From: Phytopythium helicoides
Taxonomy: Eukaryota; Oomycota; Peronosporomycetes; Pythiales; Pythiaceae
Assembly: GCA_024867545.1 (NCBI GenBank)
Contig: JANFNE010000049.1
Span: 186,001-250,000, forward strand
DNA length: 64,000 nt
Direction: 5' to 3'
Every line of letters starts with the position of its first letter. Position 1 is the first letter of the stretch. The position numbers and the translations under genes were made by a program. The notes below the pieces were generated by a model. That model did no database searches. It had not been told where the DNA came from and saw only the letters and a program-made list of their open reading frames with translations. Below, piece after piece: positions 1 through 9,355 of the stretch.

Positions 1-8
1 GCCTTCCG

Positions 9-623
9 ATGAAGGCCCGCAAGGATCAGCCGTTTTGCTCTGCTCCGGACCGCCTCGATCTCCTCGCGCGACAGTCGCCCGATTCGCTGTGTCATGCCAG
101 TGTACTCCACATGCTCATGACCGATGTGTACAATGAGCTCGAGGATGCTGGGGCGCAGCCACTCGTGGTCTACGGCTCGTTACTCGGAGCCGTGCGCGAT
201 GCGTCCGTCATCTCGTTCACTGAAGATGCCGACATTTCCTATATGAAGCGCGACAAGAAGTTCATGCTCGAGATGAAGGATCGACTCTGGAACAAGGGAT
301 ATCACATGTACTTCGACAAAATCTGGCGTGTGTGCGTCGCGCCGACACACCCGCTTGCCTCCAACATGTACAACCCCAAGGTTCCGCTGAACCACGGCTA
401 TTCCGTGCCGTACACTGATTTGTACGAGATGGAGCAGCAAAAGAATGAGTGGGCTCTCCAGGAAACCAAGCGCCACCGGAAGCTGCCTGACAAAGTGGTG
501 CGGCCGTTCTCAAAGGTGCACATCAACGGACTCTCATTCAACACGGTGAGGGACCCCATCGACTTCCTAATCAACGAGTACGGCAAGAAATTCATGACGC
601 CAAGGCCCCGCAAGTCTGGGTGA
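9..623 (+). CDS. LicD/fukutin-like nucleotidyltransferase-family protein, probably 5'-partial
   Basis: The 204-residue frame contains a LicD-type core, YGSLLGAVRDAS followed by an acidic stretch (TEDADISY), at about residues 55-78. In LicD/fukutin-related proteins this motif holds the metal-binding acidic residues that transfer phosphocholine or other phosphosugar groups to glycans. No signal peptide is seen at the ATG at 9, and the frame is still open to the window edge, so the true start may lie upstream. The C-terminus is uncertain: the TGA at 621-623 is followed closely by GTGAGC, which could be a splice donor, and the +1 frame continues with plausible coding sequence (…QVWVSEYFATSW…), so an intron or a 1-nt error near 600 is possible. 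Family assignment is fairly sure; substrate is unknown. Confidence 0.6.
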   Translation: MKARKDQPFCSAPDRLDLLARQSPDSLCHASVLHMLMTDVYNELEDAGAQPLVVYGSLLGAVRDASVISFTEDADISYMKRDKKFMLEMKDRLWNKGYHMYFDKIWRVCVAPTHPLASNMYNPKVPLNHGYSVPYTDLYEMEQQKNEWALQETKRHRKLPDKVVRPFSKVHINGLSFNTVRDPIDFLINEYGKKFMTPRPRKSG

Positions 624-1234
624 GCGAGTACTTTGCAACCAGCTGGACCTTCGTCACGGAGCAGTGTCGTCCCTATTTACTTCCGCCGTCGAACTTCTGT
701 ATTTGTGTGTTGCTGTTGAAGTCAGTCCGAATTTTTTCTTGTTGATGTGCTCTCTATTCCCTGCCTTGTTCACGATCATCAAGACCGCCTCAACTCGATT
801 TGCCGCTCACTTTGCAGTCAACTACGATACTAAATGTACTTGCCACTCGAGAGCTCGTGAACACTTGACTGCCTCTCGAAAGGCTGGCATTGTTGATGAA
901 GTTGCCGGTCAGATAGCTCGAGCCTCTCACCAAGAGCGAGAGTCTCAGGCATCGACTTGGCGCTAGGCAAGTTCGTAGAGTTAGTTGAAGAGGTTACCGA
1001 TCTCTCATTTTGTGCTGGTGTTCGCAACGGATGTTTTCATCGCGAAAATTCCAGCTCTTGAAGTGGTTTATCCTATGTTGTAGGTGCTGGGTGGGTTGGG
1101 AGCTCAACCATCACAAGATCGGTTTGCAGTCGCTGAATCACAAGCGATGCGCTCACAATCCGAGGTGTGATGCCACATTCGCCGTTGAAATATCACGGGG
1201 CGGAGGTTGTGTTATTCGTTTATCCTTGGTTTGA
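624..1234. other. Intergenic, nothing recognised
   Basis: Only short frames without recognisable motifs are present on either strand. The first part could belong to a spliced or frameshifted 3' end of the LicD-like gene. Confidence 0.4.
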
Positions 1235-2770
1235 CTACAGGTATTCGCGTGCAAGCTTGTACAGCGTGAGCGATAGACCAACGACGCCCACGACGATGCC
1301 AGCGGCAATCATCAGCAGCGGACCCGCGTACCTGCGCGAGAAGATGGGCCCAGGCACCTGAAGCAGGTAGAAGAGCGACGGCAAGATGAAAATGAGCAGG
1401 GAGCCTGAGACGGAGCCAACGATGCTCAGTGGGATCTTAACCGATGGCACGAAGATGCTGCACAAAAGGATCAGCAGCAAGCTTCCCGCGGTCGCAATCG
1501 TGTATTCGCGCGCCGTCGCGAGGTGGCTCGGCGTCTGCTGGCCGTTGTTCTTGAATCGGAGGTACACGCTCAGCACGCACGAGCGGAACGGCCACATTGC
1601 CACCGGCGCGGTCAGCACCAGCGCGCAGGCCATACACGTCTGACCAAGAATGAGCGGATAGTACAGCACTGGATGCTCGCTCACGTACTCGGGGGAAAAG
1701 TTGAGCAGCACGTTGTCGCGCGTCTCGCGGCCGAACTGCAGGTACCCGCTCAAACCAATGATCTCGTACAGCACAAATGCTGTCGCGATGGCGCTGCGCA
1801 CCGCGCGATCCATGCGCGGGATGCTGCGAGCGCGCAGCTCTTCGTACACTGGCAGCGCCGTGTTGTGGCAAGCAAAGGCTCCGATGAGCAGCGTGACGGT
1901 GTAGACGCTGCCAGGCTCAAAGCGCACGGCCTCAACATCAGACGCCAAGTTCTCGGACGATCCGTACGGCCCCGTGACGACAGCGATGGCCGCGATGAGC
2001 ACAAAGAGCACGACGTACGAGATGGATAAAATGCCGAGCACGTTGGCGAGCCAGAGCTTGCCAATGCGGCGATGCATGGCGAGCGGCAGCACGACAAACA
2101 GCGCGCAGGCGACAGACACGATCCACTTGTGGTCGGCGCCGATGCCAGCGACGGCCGCGAACAGGTCGGTGACGAAGATGAGGTAGCTCACAAGCGTGCC
2201 AAAGCCGCCGAAGATGAAGGTGAACTCGGCCAGTGCCGTGCCGAACGTGCCCATGGTAAAATGCCCGAGGCTCTCATACGTCTTGGCGCAGTTGTCACCG
2301 GCCAGGTCGCTCGCAGTCAGCAGCAGGCGCACCGAGTAGCGCGTGATCAAAGCGATGGCGAGCATGACGGCGTTGCCGAGCAGCCATCCGCTGCTCGCAA
2401 TGGCGAACGGCACGGCGAGCGTGCCCGAGCCCAGGATCGTGTTGGTGAGCGTGAAGGTCGATCCCGAGACCGAGATGGTGGCGTGCGCCTTGGGCGACGA
2501 GTGCGCCATCATCTCGACGCCGTCGTCCGCGTGCAGCGGCAGCAGTCGGTCGGCCTCGCTCCCGTAGTGGTGCTGCTTCTGGAGGAGGCTCGCGTCCTCC
2601 GCCAGCACGCGGGGACTGGCGACGTACTCGCCCATGGACACGACGGCCACGCAGTCGCACTGGTGGCGCAGCGAGTCGAGCAGGTCGCGTGCGCTCGCCG
2701 ACTTGGACGCCTCGCGGCCGCACGTGTGCACCACCACCGAGGCGTCGCCCAGCGGCGAGGCGGTCGGCAT
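1235..2770 (-). CDS. Amino acid/auxin permease family (AAAP, SLC38-like) transporter
   Basis: From the ATG at 2770 this reads as about 511 residues: a hydrophilic N-terminus of about 95 residues, then roughly eleven hydrophobic helices. The first helix carries TNTILGSGTLAVPFAI, the unwound TM1 motif typical of AAAP/SLC38 transporters, which move neutral amino acids with H+ or Na+ across plasma or vacuolar membranes. Length matches the family. The frame is open upstream through a GCTGGA-type repeat coding for Pro-Ala, but no ATG lies in that part (only a TTG at 2962) before an in-frame stop near 2990. I therefore choose 2770, whose context (AGCCATGC) is reasonable; a spliced upstream exon is possible. 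Substrate is not predictable. Confidence 0.8.
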   Translation of the reverse strand: MPTASPLGDASVVVHTCGREASKSASARDLLDSLRHQCDCVAVVSMGEYVASPRVLAEDASLLQKQHHYGSEADRLLPLHADDGVEMMAHSSPKAHATISVSGSTFTLTNTILGSGTLAVPFAIASSGWLLGNAVMLAIALITRYSVRLLLTASDLAGDNCAKTYESLGHFTMGTFGTALAEFTFIFGGFGTLVSYLIFVTDLFAAVAGIGADHKWIVSVACALFVVLPLAMHRRIGKLWLANVLGILSISYVVLFVLIAAIAVVTGPYGSSENLASDVEAVRFEPGSVYTVTLLIGAFACHNTALPVYEELRARSIPRMDRAVRSAIATAFVLYEIIGLSGYLQFGRETRDNVLLNFSPEYVSEHPVLYYPLILGQTCMACALVLTAPVAMWPFRSCVLSVYLRFKNNGQQTPSHLATAREYTIATAGSLLLILLCSIFVPSVKIPLSIVGSVSGSLLIFILPSLFYLLQVPGPIFSRRYAGPLLMIAAGIVVGVVGLSLTLYKLAREYL

Positions 2771-2774
2771 GGCT

Positions 2775-2932
2775 GGCGCTGGAGCTCGAGATTCGGGCGG
2801 AGCTGGAGCTGCTGTAGGTGCTGCTGGAGCTGCTGGAGCTGGAGCTGGAGCTGGAGTTGGAGCAGAAGCTGCTGGAGCTGGAGCTGGAGCTGGAGCTGGA
2901 GCTGGAGCTGGAGCTGGAGTTGGAGCTGCTGG
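2775..2932. repeat. GCTGGA hexanucleotide/trinucleotide repeat
   Basis: Imperfect runs of GAGCTG units lie just upstream of the chosen ATG of the permease. They remain in frame with the permease and would code Pro-Ala repeats if translated. They are likely polymorphic in length. Confidence 0.85.
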
Positions 2933-2989
2933 TCGATTGGGGACTGGCGGTGGCGATGCCAATGCGCCGAAACGGATGAGAGTGGGTCG

Positions 2990-3646
2990 TTATACACTCG
3001 ACACGGCCCCGTCACCGTGACTAGCGTCGGATGTTGCGACCTGTAATATTACATTTTATTATTCGTATACATATTATTAATTAATGATTTATTATCGTAA
3101 AAGACCTTTTTGAATAGATATATACAACATAAAGGATATTTTATAGAAGTGACTGAAGAGGGGTAGGTCGGTGACTGGCGCCTGGCGATGTGACAGAGCG
3201 ACTTCAAACTGGAGAAACGACCAACGCAAGCCGCGCGTATGCACTTTCGCTATGCGTGAACATGTGAGAAACAGCAGACTTGAGGACAACTAAAAGCAAC
3301 TAAACGGAGCTTCGCTCTTGGCTTGAGCGCCGTCGGCGGGCAACGACTGGCAGTGGGGAGCGCAGCGAGGCGGCTGCTGCATCAATCGAGGCGATTGGGT
3401 GCTGTCCGACCTTGAAAAGGTGTCCACCAATCAAAGCGCTTTGAAACTTTATCAGCCAATTAGATGAGACAAGGTGGTGACAGCCGCAAATAAACTGATG
3501 GGATTGGCTGGAGGGTGGTCTAGCATGTTGATGGTATCATTGGATCTTTGAATTGATAGCGAAACGGCGTCGCAGGTCCTCTCAATTTATAATGCAGGCA
3601 GCTCGTCCAACCGTGACCTCGCCAAGAAGATCCTGAGCTCCGGCAC
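2990..3646. other. Intergenic; AT-rich upstream flank of the permease
   Basis: The part at about 3040-3140 is strongly AT-rich compared with the surroundings. No convincing gene or RNA was seen. Confidence 0.4.
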
Positions 3647-3875
3647 TCATTTACAGTCGTAGCCGCAATACTCGCTCTTGCACTCCTGATAGATCTGGTA
3701 GATCTTGCGCACGACGCGCCACTTGCTGTCGATCTTGATCGCAGACAAGTGGCCCGTGTAGCCTACCTAGTCCCGTCACGCCGTTGTCCAGGTGCACCCG
3801 CAACACGGCAGACATGGGGAGTGCCTCGATGATGTCGACTTGGTAGGTCATGTTGGGCGATGGACCATATGTCGA
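3647..3875 (-). pseudogene. Inverted 3' fragment of the NTF2/SnoaL-like gene at 4407-4808
   Basis: The minus strand here is highly similar to the second half of the plus-strand gene at 4407-4808, from the motif PSPNMTY to just past its C-terminus. At about 3764-3772 it has an extra TAGG next to an existing TAGG, a 4-bp tandem duplication that shifts the frame. The end also differs, reading into extra cysteine-containing codons before a TGA. No 5' half was found. This is an inverted, truncated duplicate and probably not functional. Confidence 0.8.
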
Positions 3876-4340
3876 CCCTCGCAAAACCGCGAAGCCACAT
3901 AGTACGTAGCCTATCGTTGCAATGGAGCTCTATCTGTACAATCCGACTGTGGTCGTGGGGTCAACTTCAAACGTCTCCCAATTCTGCGAAGTGACTGCAA
4001 CTGGTACAATGGCCTGTTTGCGAACACAAACTGGACACTCGCGCTTGAAGTGACGGAATGCACTAGCCTGCAAGCATTGGTTCGATCGCTTCGTCGCCGG
4101 AGTGCGGGTCTAACTGTTGGTGCAGTACACCATTATCGGAGGGTGAAGTGTTGTGAACCTAGCCGCTTCATGAATCAAACCGTTTGCATTGTAATCGTAG
4201 ATGCACGATTGCAACGGCGTGCCCTGCTGACTAAAAGAAGGTGATGAGTTGTCGTTACGGGATGGATGCGTCCCATGATCATCAACACTCTGTAGACGAC
4301 GAACACTGTGGTCAAACACTACGGCAAGCAAGGTCAGCTC
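3876..4340. other. Spacer between the inverted duplicate and the intact gene
   Basis: No coding region or RNA recognised. It separates the two arms of an inverted duplication. Confidence 0.4.
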
Positions 4341-4349
4341 AACCAGCGC

Positions 4350-4356
4350 TCATTTC
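4350..4356 (+). promoter_or_regulatory. Possible oomycete initiator (TCATTTC)
   Basis: GCTCATTTC matches the oomycete Inr-type core (TCATTYY) and lies about 55 nt upstream of the ATG at 4407, a typical leader length. Short motif, so chance occurrence is possible. Confidence 0.4.
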
Positions 4357-4406
4357 GAAATCCGCCACAACTTGCTCACCACCTTCCACCCCCATTCGTC
4401 ATTACC

Positions 4407-4808
4407 ATGGCCTCCCCCATCGTCAAGCGCGTCAATGTCGAAGATGTCGCCGATCTCCGTGCGCTCGGTGACCACTACGCCCAGGGAATTGGCGGCGCCA
4501 GCCGCAAGATCCTCTCCGAGGTCTTCCACAAGGATGCCATTATGTACGGTGACGTTAACGGCAAGCTTACAGGTGGACACATCGAACAGCTCTATCAGGC
4601 CGTAGAAGAATACGGCCCATCGCCCAACATGACCTACCACGTTGACATCATCGAGGCACTCCCCATGTCTGCCATGTTGCGGGTGCACCTGGACAACGGC
4701 GTCACGGGACTAGGCTACACGGACCACTTGTCTGCGGTCAAGATCGACAGCAAGTGGCGCGTCGTGTGCAAGATCTACCAGATCTATCAGGAGTACACGA
4801 GCGAGTAG
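4407..4808 (+). CDS. NTF2-like / SnoaL-like (lumazine-binding-like) small protein
   Basis: A 133-residue protein starting MASPIVKRV at an ATG with good context (ACCATGG). Size and pattern fit the NTF2-like alpha+beta barrel: N-terminal helices (VADLRALGDHYAQGI), then a segment with DAIMYGDVNG and a C-terminal strand pair ending SKWRVVCKIYQIY, as in SnoaL-like and Lumazine_bd_2 proteins of unknown function. The frame extends upstream without an ATG, so the shorter start is preferred. A broken inverted copy of the 3' half lies at 3647-3875. Cytosolic, since no signal peptide is seen. Fold assignment is moderately sure; activity unknown. Confidence 0.7.
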   Translation: MASPIVKRVNVEDVADLRALGDHYAQGIGGASRKILSEVFHKDAIMYGDVNGKLTGGHIEQLYQAVEEYGPSPNMTYHVDIIEALPMSAMLRVHLDNGVTGLGYTDHLSAVKIDSKWRVVCKIYQIYQEYTSE

Positions 4809-5511
4809 AGATTCAAGTGAATCGAGTGCCCTAGAAGTGGCTTGGGTTTAACCATCGCGAAACTTCTGAATTGCTTTGTACGCCCGTACCGCCACCAAAC
4901 TCGCATTCATGGGCTTCCGTTTGCAGTTGGATTTTCACTTACACCCACTTTGCGTGCGTCCATGGTTGACTCGACAAGGTAATCTCTGAATTGCTTTGTA
5001 CGCTCGTGCCGCCACCAAACTCGTATTCTTGGCCCCATTCAGGCTACCGTTTGCGGTTGGATATTCACCTACACCCAGTTTGCGTGCGGCAATGGTTGTT
5101 GGATCGTACACCTTGGACAGGAAACTGCAGCCGAGATTTGATATGGCGCTTGGAACCGAGCCATAACTTTTGTTTGAAAATAGTGCGACGTTCGAAGCTA
5201 CGACTGCGACAGATTCCCTTTGGTGTCGTCTGTCTTGGAACGCTCTGCTCTATCCACGCTTAGAGAGCTCACACCAAGGAGTAATATAATGCCGGTCTAT
5301 CTTGTCGTGCTCTGGCTTCCGCTCATTCACCGAACACTACAGTACGTGGGTTCAGCCCCGCCGCCACACCACACGCAAATCACCACTGACTCAAACCACC
5401 ATGAGGAGCCGCAGCGATTTGTCCGTCGTAGCAGAGGAAGAGGAGGATGCCATTCCTGAATCTACCCACTGCTGATCGCCACTGTATCGACTTGGAAGCC
5501 GGCAGTACAAG
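4809..5511. other. Intergenic with a direct repeat
   Basis: Apart from the direct repeat annotated separately, no gene was recognised. GCTCATTC at 5321-5328 upstream of the TOS1-like gene resembles an oomycete Inr but is about 185 nt from the ATG. Confidence 0.4.
4866..5098. repeat. Two diverged direct repeats of about 105-113 bp
   Basis: Positions 4866-4968 and 4986-5098 share a clear alignment (both start CTGAATTGCTTTGTACG and contain CCGCCACCAAACTCG and TTGCGTGCG) with substitutions and a small insertion in the second copy. No coding function seen. Confidence 0.75.
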
Positions 5512-6525
5512 ATGGTCAAGTCATTCCTCGCTGCTCTTTCGCTCTGTGCGCTGGCTGCGACGACAAGCGACGCGCTCGACTTCAGCACACTCAAGGTCAA
5601 GTCGGCATACACGTACGCAGGTGAAAAGGCTGGAAATGTTCCTGGGTCGTACAACCGCGTGACAGCGCTTGATGGCTGCTCCAAGACGTCCGTGTCGATC
5701 AACAATCCAGTCGGTCCCATGAGCGAGGAGGTCACCATGGTGTACCGCGGACCTATGGAAATCACCGATATTGCAGTGTACACAGCGCAAACCAACAACG
5801 ACACGTGGTCTCGCGTATCATCGTTCAACAGCGCGTCCAAGTACGCCGAGAACATCGTTTTCTTGAACAACAAGAACGTCGACTACTCGGGCAAAAACCA
5901 GCACGGCCCGCAAGGGTTTGCCGGTGCTGACGGTGTGTGTACCGCTTCTGAGCCCACGGTCTTTGGTGGATATCTGGCTGAAGCTTCCGATCCGTCCAGC
6001 CGCTGGGGTGGTCCCGGAGTCTCCACTGGTGCTGAGATTAACATCATGACGAAACAGCCGTGCAATGGAGACTGCCTCGGATTCGCTGGATCCAACGACT
6101 ACCACGGATGGGATGGCGGCAAGAAGATCTTTGTCTCGCGTGTCAAGATGCCGCAAGGAAGCAAGCCCAACCAACCTGCCATTTGGATGCTCAACGCACA
6201 GGTCGTTCACTCAAACCAGTACGGATGCAACTGTCGTGGTATGGGTGCCGTCGGAGGTTGCGGTGAGCTCGACATCGCTGAGGTCATCGAGACGAACGAT
6301 GCTCGCGACCGCGTGTCAACGCACTACTACTTTTACGACGGCTCTGTGTTGAGTCCTGGAGGCGACAACTTCGCTCCACGTCCGTTCAACGAGTACACGG
6401 TGTACGTCGTGCTCATCGACGAGTCGAGCGACGGCGGTCTTATCAAGATCGTTGAGATCAACGATTTTGACTTTGACGACCGCGTGTTCAACCCGAAGCT
6501 GCTCCAGACGATCCGCAGCGCATAG
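5512..6525 (+). CDS. Secreted TOS1-like (DUF2403/DUF2401-type) cell-wall glycosidase-like protein
   Basis: A 337-residue protein with a signal peptide (about residues 1-22, MVKSFLAALSLCALAATTSDA). The mature part matches TOS1-type wall proteins: an N-terminal beta-rich part with GPMSEEVTMVYRGPM and a C-terminal part with GCGELDIAEVIE, whose E252, D254 and E257 resemble the E-x-D-x-x-E arrangement of GH16-like glucan hydrolases. Such proteins act on or bind beta-glucan in the wall. No intron, no GPI-type tail. A related but fused and disrupted gene follows at 7261-9080, so the pair is likely a local duplication. Substrate and catalysis are inferred from the family. Confidence 0.8.
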   Translation: MVKSFLAALSLCALAATTSDALDFSTLKVKSAYTYAGEKAGNVPGSYNRVTALDGCSKTSVSINNPVGPMSEEVTMVYRGPMEITDIAVYTAQTNNDTWSRVSSFNSASKYAENIVFLNNKNVDYSGKNQHGPQGFAGADGVCTASEPTVFGGYLAEASDPSSRWGGPGVSTGAEINIMTKQPCNGDCLGFAGSNDYHGWDGGKKIFVSRVKMPQGSKPNQPAIWMLNAQVVHSNQYGCNCRGMGAVGGCGELDIAEVIETNDARDRVSTHYYFYDGSVLSPGGDNFAPRPFNEYTVYVVLIDESSDGGLIKIVEINDFDFDDRVFNPKLLQTIRSA

Positions 6526-7260
6526 AGCGCTTGCGTACGATCCAATGTCTGGCCCTCCGTAGCGTTGCGCGTAGTTGTCGGTCTCTGCATGTATCTCGTT
6601 CAATAGACTATGTGTCTTTCCATTCCCTCGACATCCCCCGCAACATCCAGCACCACCGACGACGCATCGATCGAGAGGAAGGCCGCGCCGCACGCCATTC
6701 CGACGTCGCGAGACACGCAGCGACAGCCCCATTTGGTTAATCGCAGCATAACCGATAACGTCCCTTGGATCTTTTGGCTGACGTAGGCGTTGCCATATGG
6801 TTTGGTGGTCTGTTCGCCTCGACACCACTTTGCTATTTGTACCGTAGATATCACGTTGGTGGCGCAAGAGTTCAGCGTCAATTTGAACGGCTGCGCTGAC
6901 TCTCCACGAGCACCGGCATACTCCAGCCAAGTGATCGGAGTGCTAGTCACATGGGTACGTTGCGCTGTCCGAGCGTGCACAGAAACCGGCGCCAGCTTCA
7001 ACATGCTTCAGATGATCACATATCAAAGGTCCTCATAATACAAATATCAAGATATAGGTTTTCCGCACACTGGGTAAATCTGATAATATCTATTTCCATA
7101 GGATACAGCTGGTCGAGGCCTCGAACCGACGCGTAGCTCTTCGTCGCCCAGAACGTTGGCGTCACGTGCGCCGCCAACCACCGCCAACTGCTCCAAACTG
7201 CTCATTATCGCTTTCTCCTGGCCTCAAACACCGCGTTTTCTCCTGTTTTCTGCTCTGCTG
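6526..7260. other. Intergenic, nothing recognised
   Basis: Frames of 80-200 codons exist on both strands but show no motifs or start context. The last 250 bp is AT-rich before the next gene. Confidence 0.35.
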
Positions 7261-9080
7261 ATGGTCATGAGCACGCGCTTTTCGCTGCTGGTGGCAGCGC
7301 TGACGGCGTCTGCGGCTGCGACGTCGCTCAATTTTGTCAACAAATGCGGGCAAACCATCCAGCTCTACCACAGCCAGCAGGCGTCTGCAGCCTCCAAAGT
7401 CACGGACATTGCGCAAGGCAAGACGTTCTCGATGGCTATTGATGGACCCGCGCATATGTTCCGCCACGGCGCATCCCCCGCCGCGACTCGTACGGGCTCT
7501 CGGTGCATTCGTTGTGACTACGTTATCAATAGCTAACTATGTCGTGATGATGACAGTGGTCGAGCTTGCATGCGATGGAAACGGTGTGTGGTACGATGTG
7601 AGCATCATCCCGCCAGGGACTGGCACCTGCGGTAGCTTCGACCAGTGCAAGGGCGTTGCCACGGCTGGCGACGGCTACAATGTGGCGGTGGCTGTCACAC
7701 CCAGGAATAATGCCGGCTCGGGCACGTGCGCCGCACTCACATGCACTGGATATAGTGAGGCGGCCTGTAAGGACGGGTACCTGTTTCCCAAGGATGACAC
7801 CAAGACCCACAACTGCCCGTTAGGCACAGAATTTGACGTCACCTTCTGCCCTGGAGACGGCAGCTCCAGCAATGACAAAGTTGCCAGTGATTCTGATGTT
7901 GTCGGCACCGTCGCTCCTCATAAAGATAACAACACCGGGACCCCACAACCTAGCAGCAATGAGACCGAAAATGAGGGCAGCAAGGGGAGCACAAGCTCAA
8001 CTGAGACGCCACAGACAAGCTCGTCTGAGCCTCCGAAGACTAATTCAACTGATGCCCCAAGTGCTACTACAACTGAGGCTCCCACGAGCTATTCAACGGA
8101 GGCTCCCTCAACTGCGCCGCCCAAGACACCCTCTTGGGATGGAACTTTCATCGTCAGGTCCAAGTACTCGTACTCTGGAAGCAAGCCGGCAATGTGGAAG
8201 GTACCTACGACCAGGTGACGGGCCTCGCTGGCTGCTCCAAGACACCCGTGACCTGTCAATAGCCCCGTGGGTCCCATGAGCGAAGAGGTTACCATGGTTT
8301 TCCGCGGTCCTATGCTCATCACTGATATCGCAGTTTATACTTCAGAGCAGGACAATTCGTCCTGGTCACGAGTTTCGGCGTACAGCAGTGACGCGGGGTA
8401 CGTCGACAACATCGTCTTCATGAACAACAAGAATGTCGACTACTCCGGTGAATACAAGCACGGTCCCCAGGGCTGTGCTAGCGAGGATGGAAAATCGCTG
8501 GCTGAGCAGCCGACAGTCTTTGGTGGATACCTCGCTGAGGCCTCGAACCATTCGGATGAATACGGTGATCCTGGCATCGCGACTGGCGTTGAGATCAACA
8601 TCATGACGAAATCAGCCATGCAACGAAGACTGTTTCGGATTCGCTGGATCCAATGACTACCACGGATGGGATGGCGGCAAAAAGATCTTTGTCTCCCGTG
8701 TCAAGATGCCGCAAGGAAACAAGCCCAACCAACCTGCCATTTGGATGCTCAACGCTCAGGTTGTTCACTCAAACCAGTACGGATGCAACTGCCGTGGTAT
8801 GGGTGCCTGTCGGAGGCTGCGGTGAGCTCGACATTGCTGAGGTCATCGAGACGAACGATGCTCGGGACCGCGTTTCAACGCACTACTACTTTTACGATGG
8901 ATCTGTGCTGAGTCCTGGAGGCGACAACTTCGCTCCACGGCCGTCAATGATTTCACGGTGTACGTGGTCATTATCAACGACTCGGACCAAGGTCTGATCA
9001 AGATCATTGAGATCGACAACTACGATTTTTCGCTCGAAACTTTGGGCGAGGATCTCTACCGCAAGCTCGCCGATGCGTAA
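7261..9080 (+). pseudogene. Thaumatin-like + TOS1-like fusion gene, frame broken by several 1-nt indels
   Basis: Starts at ATG 7261 (or 7267) with a signal peptide, then a thaumatin-like domain (LNFVNKCGQTIQLYH … VWYDVSIIPPG … HNCPLGTEFDVTFCPG). An intron at 7490-7556 (GTACGG…ACAG, branch CTAAC at 7533) restores the thaumatin frame. A Ser/Thr/Pro-rich linker (about 7870-8140) leads into a domain closely related to the 5512-6525 protein, ending at TAA 9078-9080. Compared with that paralogue there are about five 1-nt indels (near 8186, 8255, 8611, 8807 and 8945), both insertions and deletions, yet the sequence between them is well conserved. Either a recent pseudogene or a functional gene with consensus errors. 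The two-domain secreted architecture is itself unusual. Confidence 0.7.
7490..7556 (+). other. Intron in the thaumatin-like domain
   Basis: GTACGG donor, CTAAC branch-like site at 7533, ACAG acceptor. Removal joins PAAT to LVELACDG in frame and removes the stop at 7534-7536. Confidence 0.75.
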
Positions 9081-9277
9081 GAAGCCTATTCGTTTCTCTC
9101 CTCGTCACCTGCGACGAGTGTGAGTACTGCGTTTGCGATAAATGGGTAGCGTACTCTCAAAGTGACTGGACCATTGCTGGTGCCAGAACAATACATGGAC
9201 TTTTTCCTTTACATGAGCTATAACTAGTTGAAGTTGAACCCGGCCCGATAAGAGCGCAGGGTGGTAGGTGTCATGCA

Positions 9278-9285
9278 TTTATAAA
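9278..9285 (+). promoter_or_regulatory. Possible TATA-like element upstream of the TPR gene
   Basis: TTTATAAA about 70 nt upstream of the ATG at 9356. Weak evidence, sequence match only. Confidence 0.25.
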
Positions 9286-9355
9286 CCGAGACCATGAAGG
9301 AGGAACGACTCCAAGAAATTGAGAGTCCCCCTCATCGCATTCATCACGAGCGAAA

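Noticed and set aside
664..966. 100-codon frame downstream of the LicD-like gene
   Set aside because: No motif and poor start context; could be part of a spliced 3' end but cannot be shown.
2072..3046. 324-codon plus-strand frame opposite the permease
   Set aside because: Antisense shadow of the permease and its repeat; Arg/His/Trp-Ser-rich with no motif.
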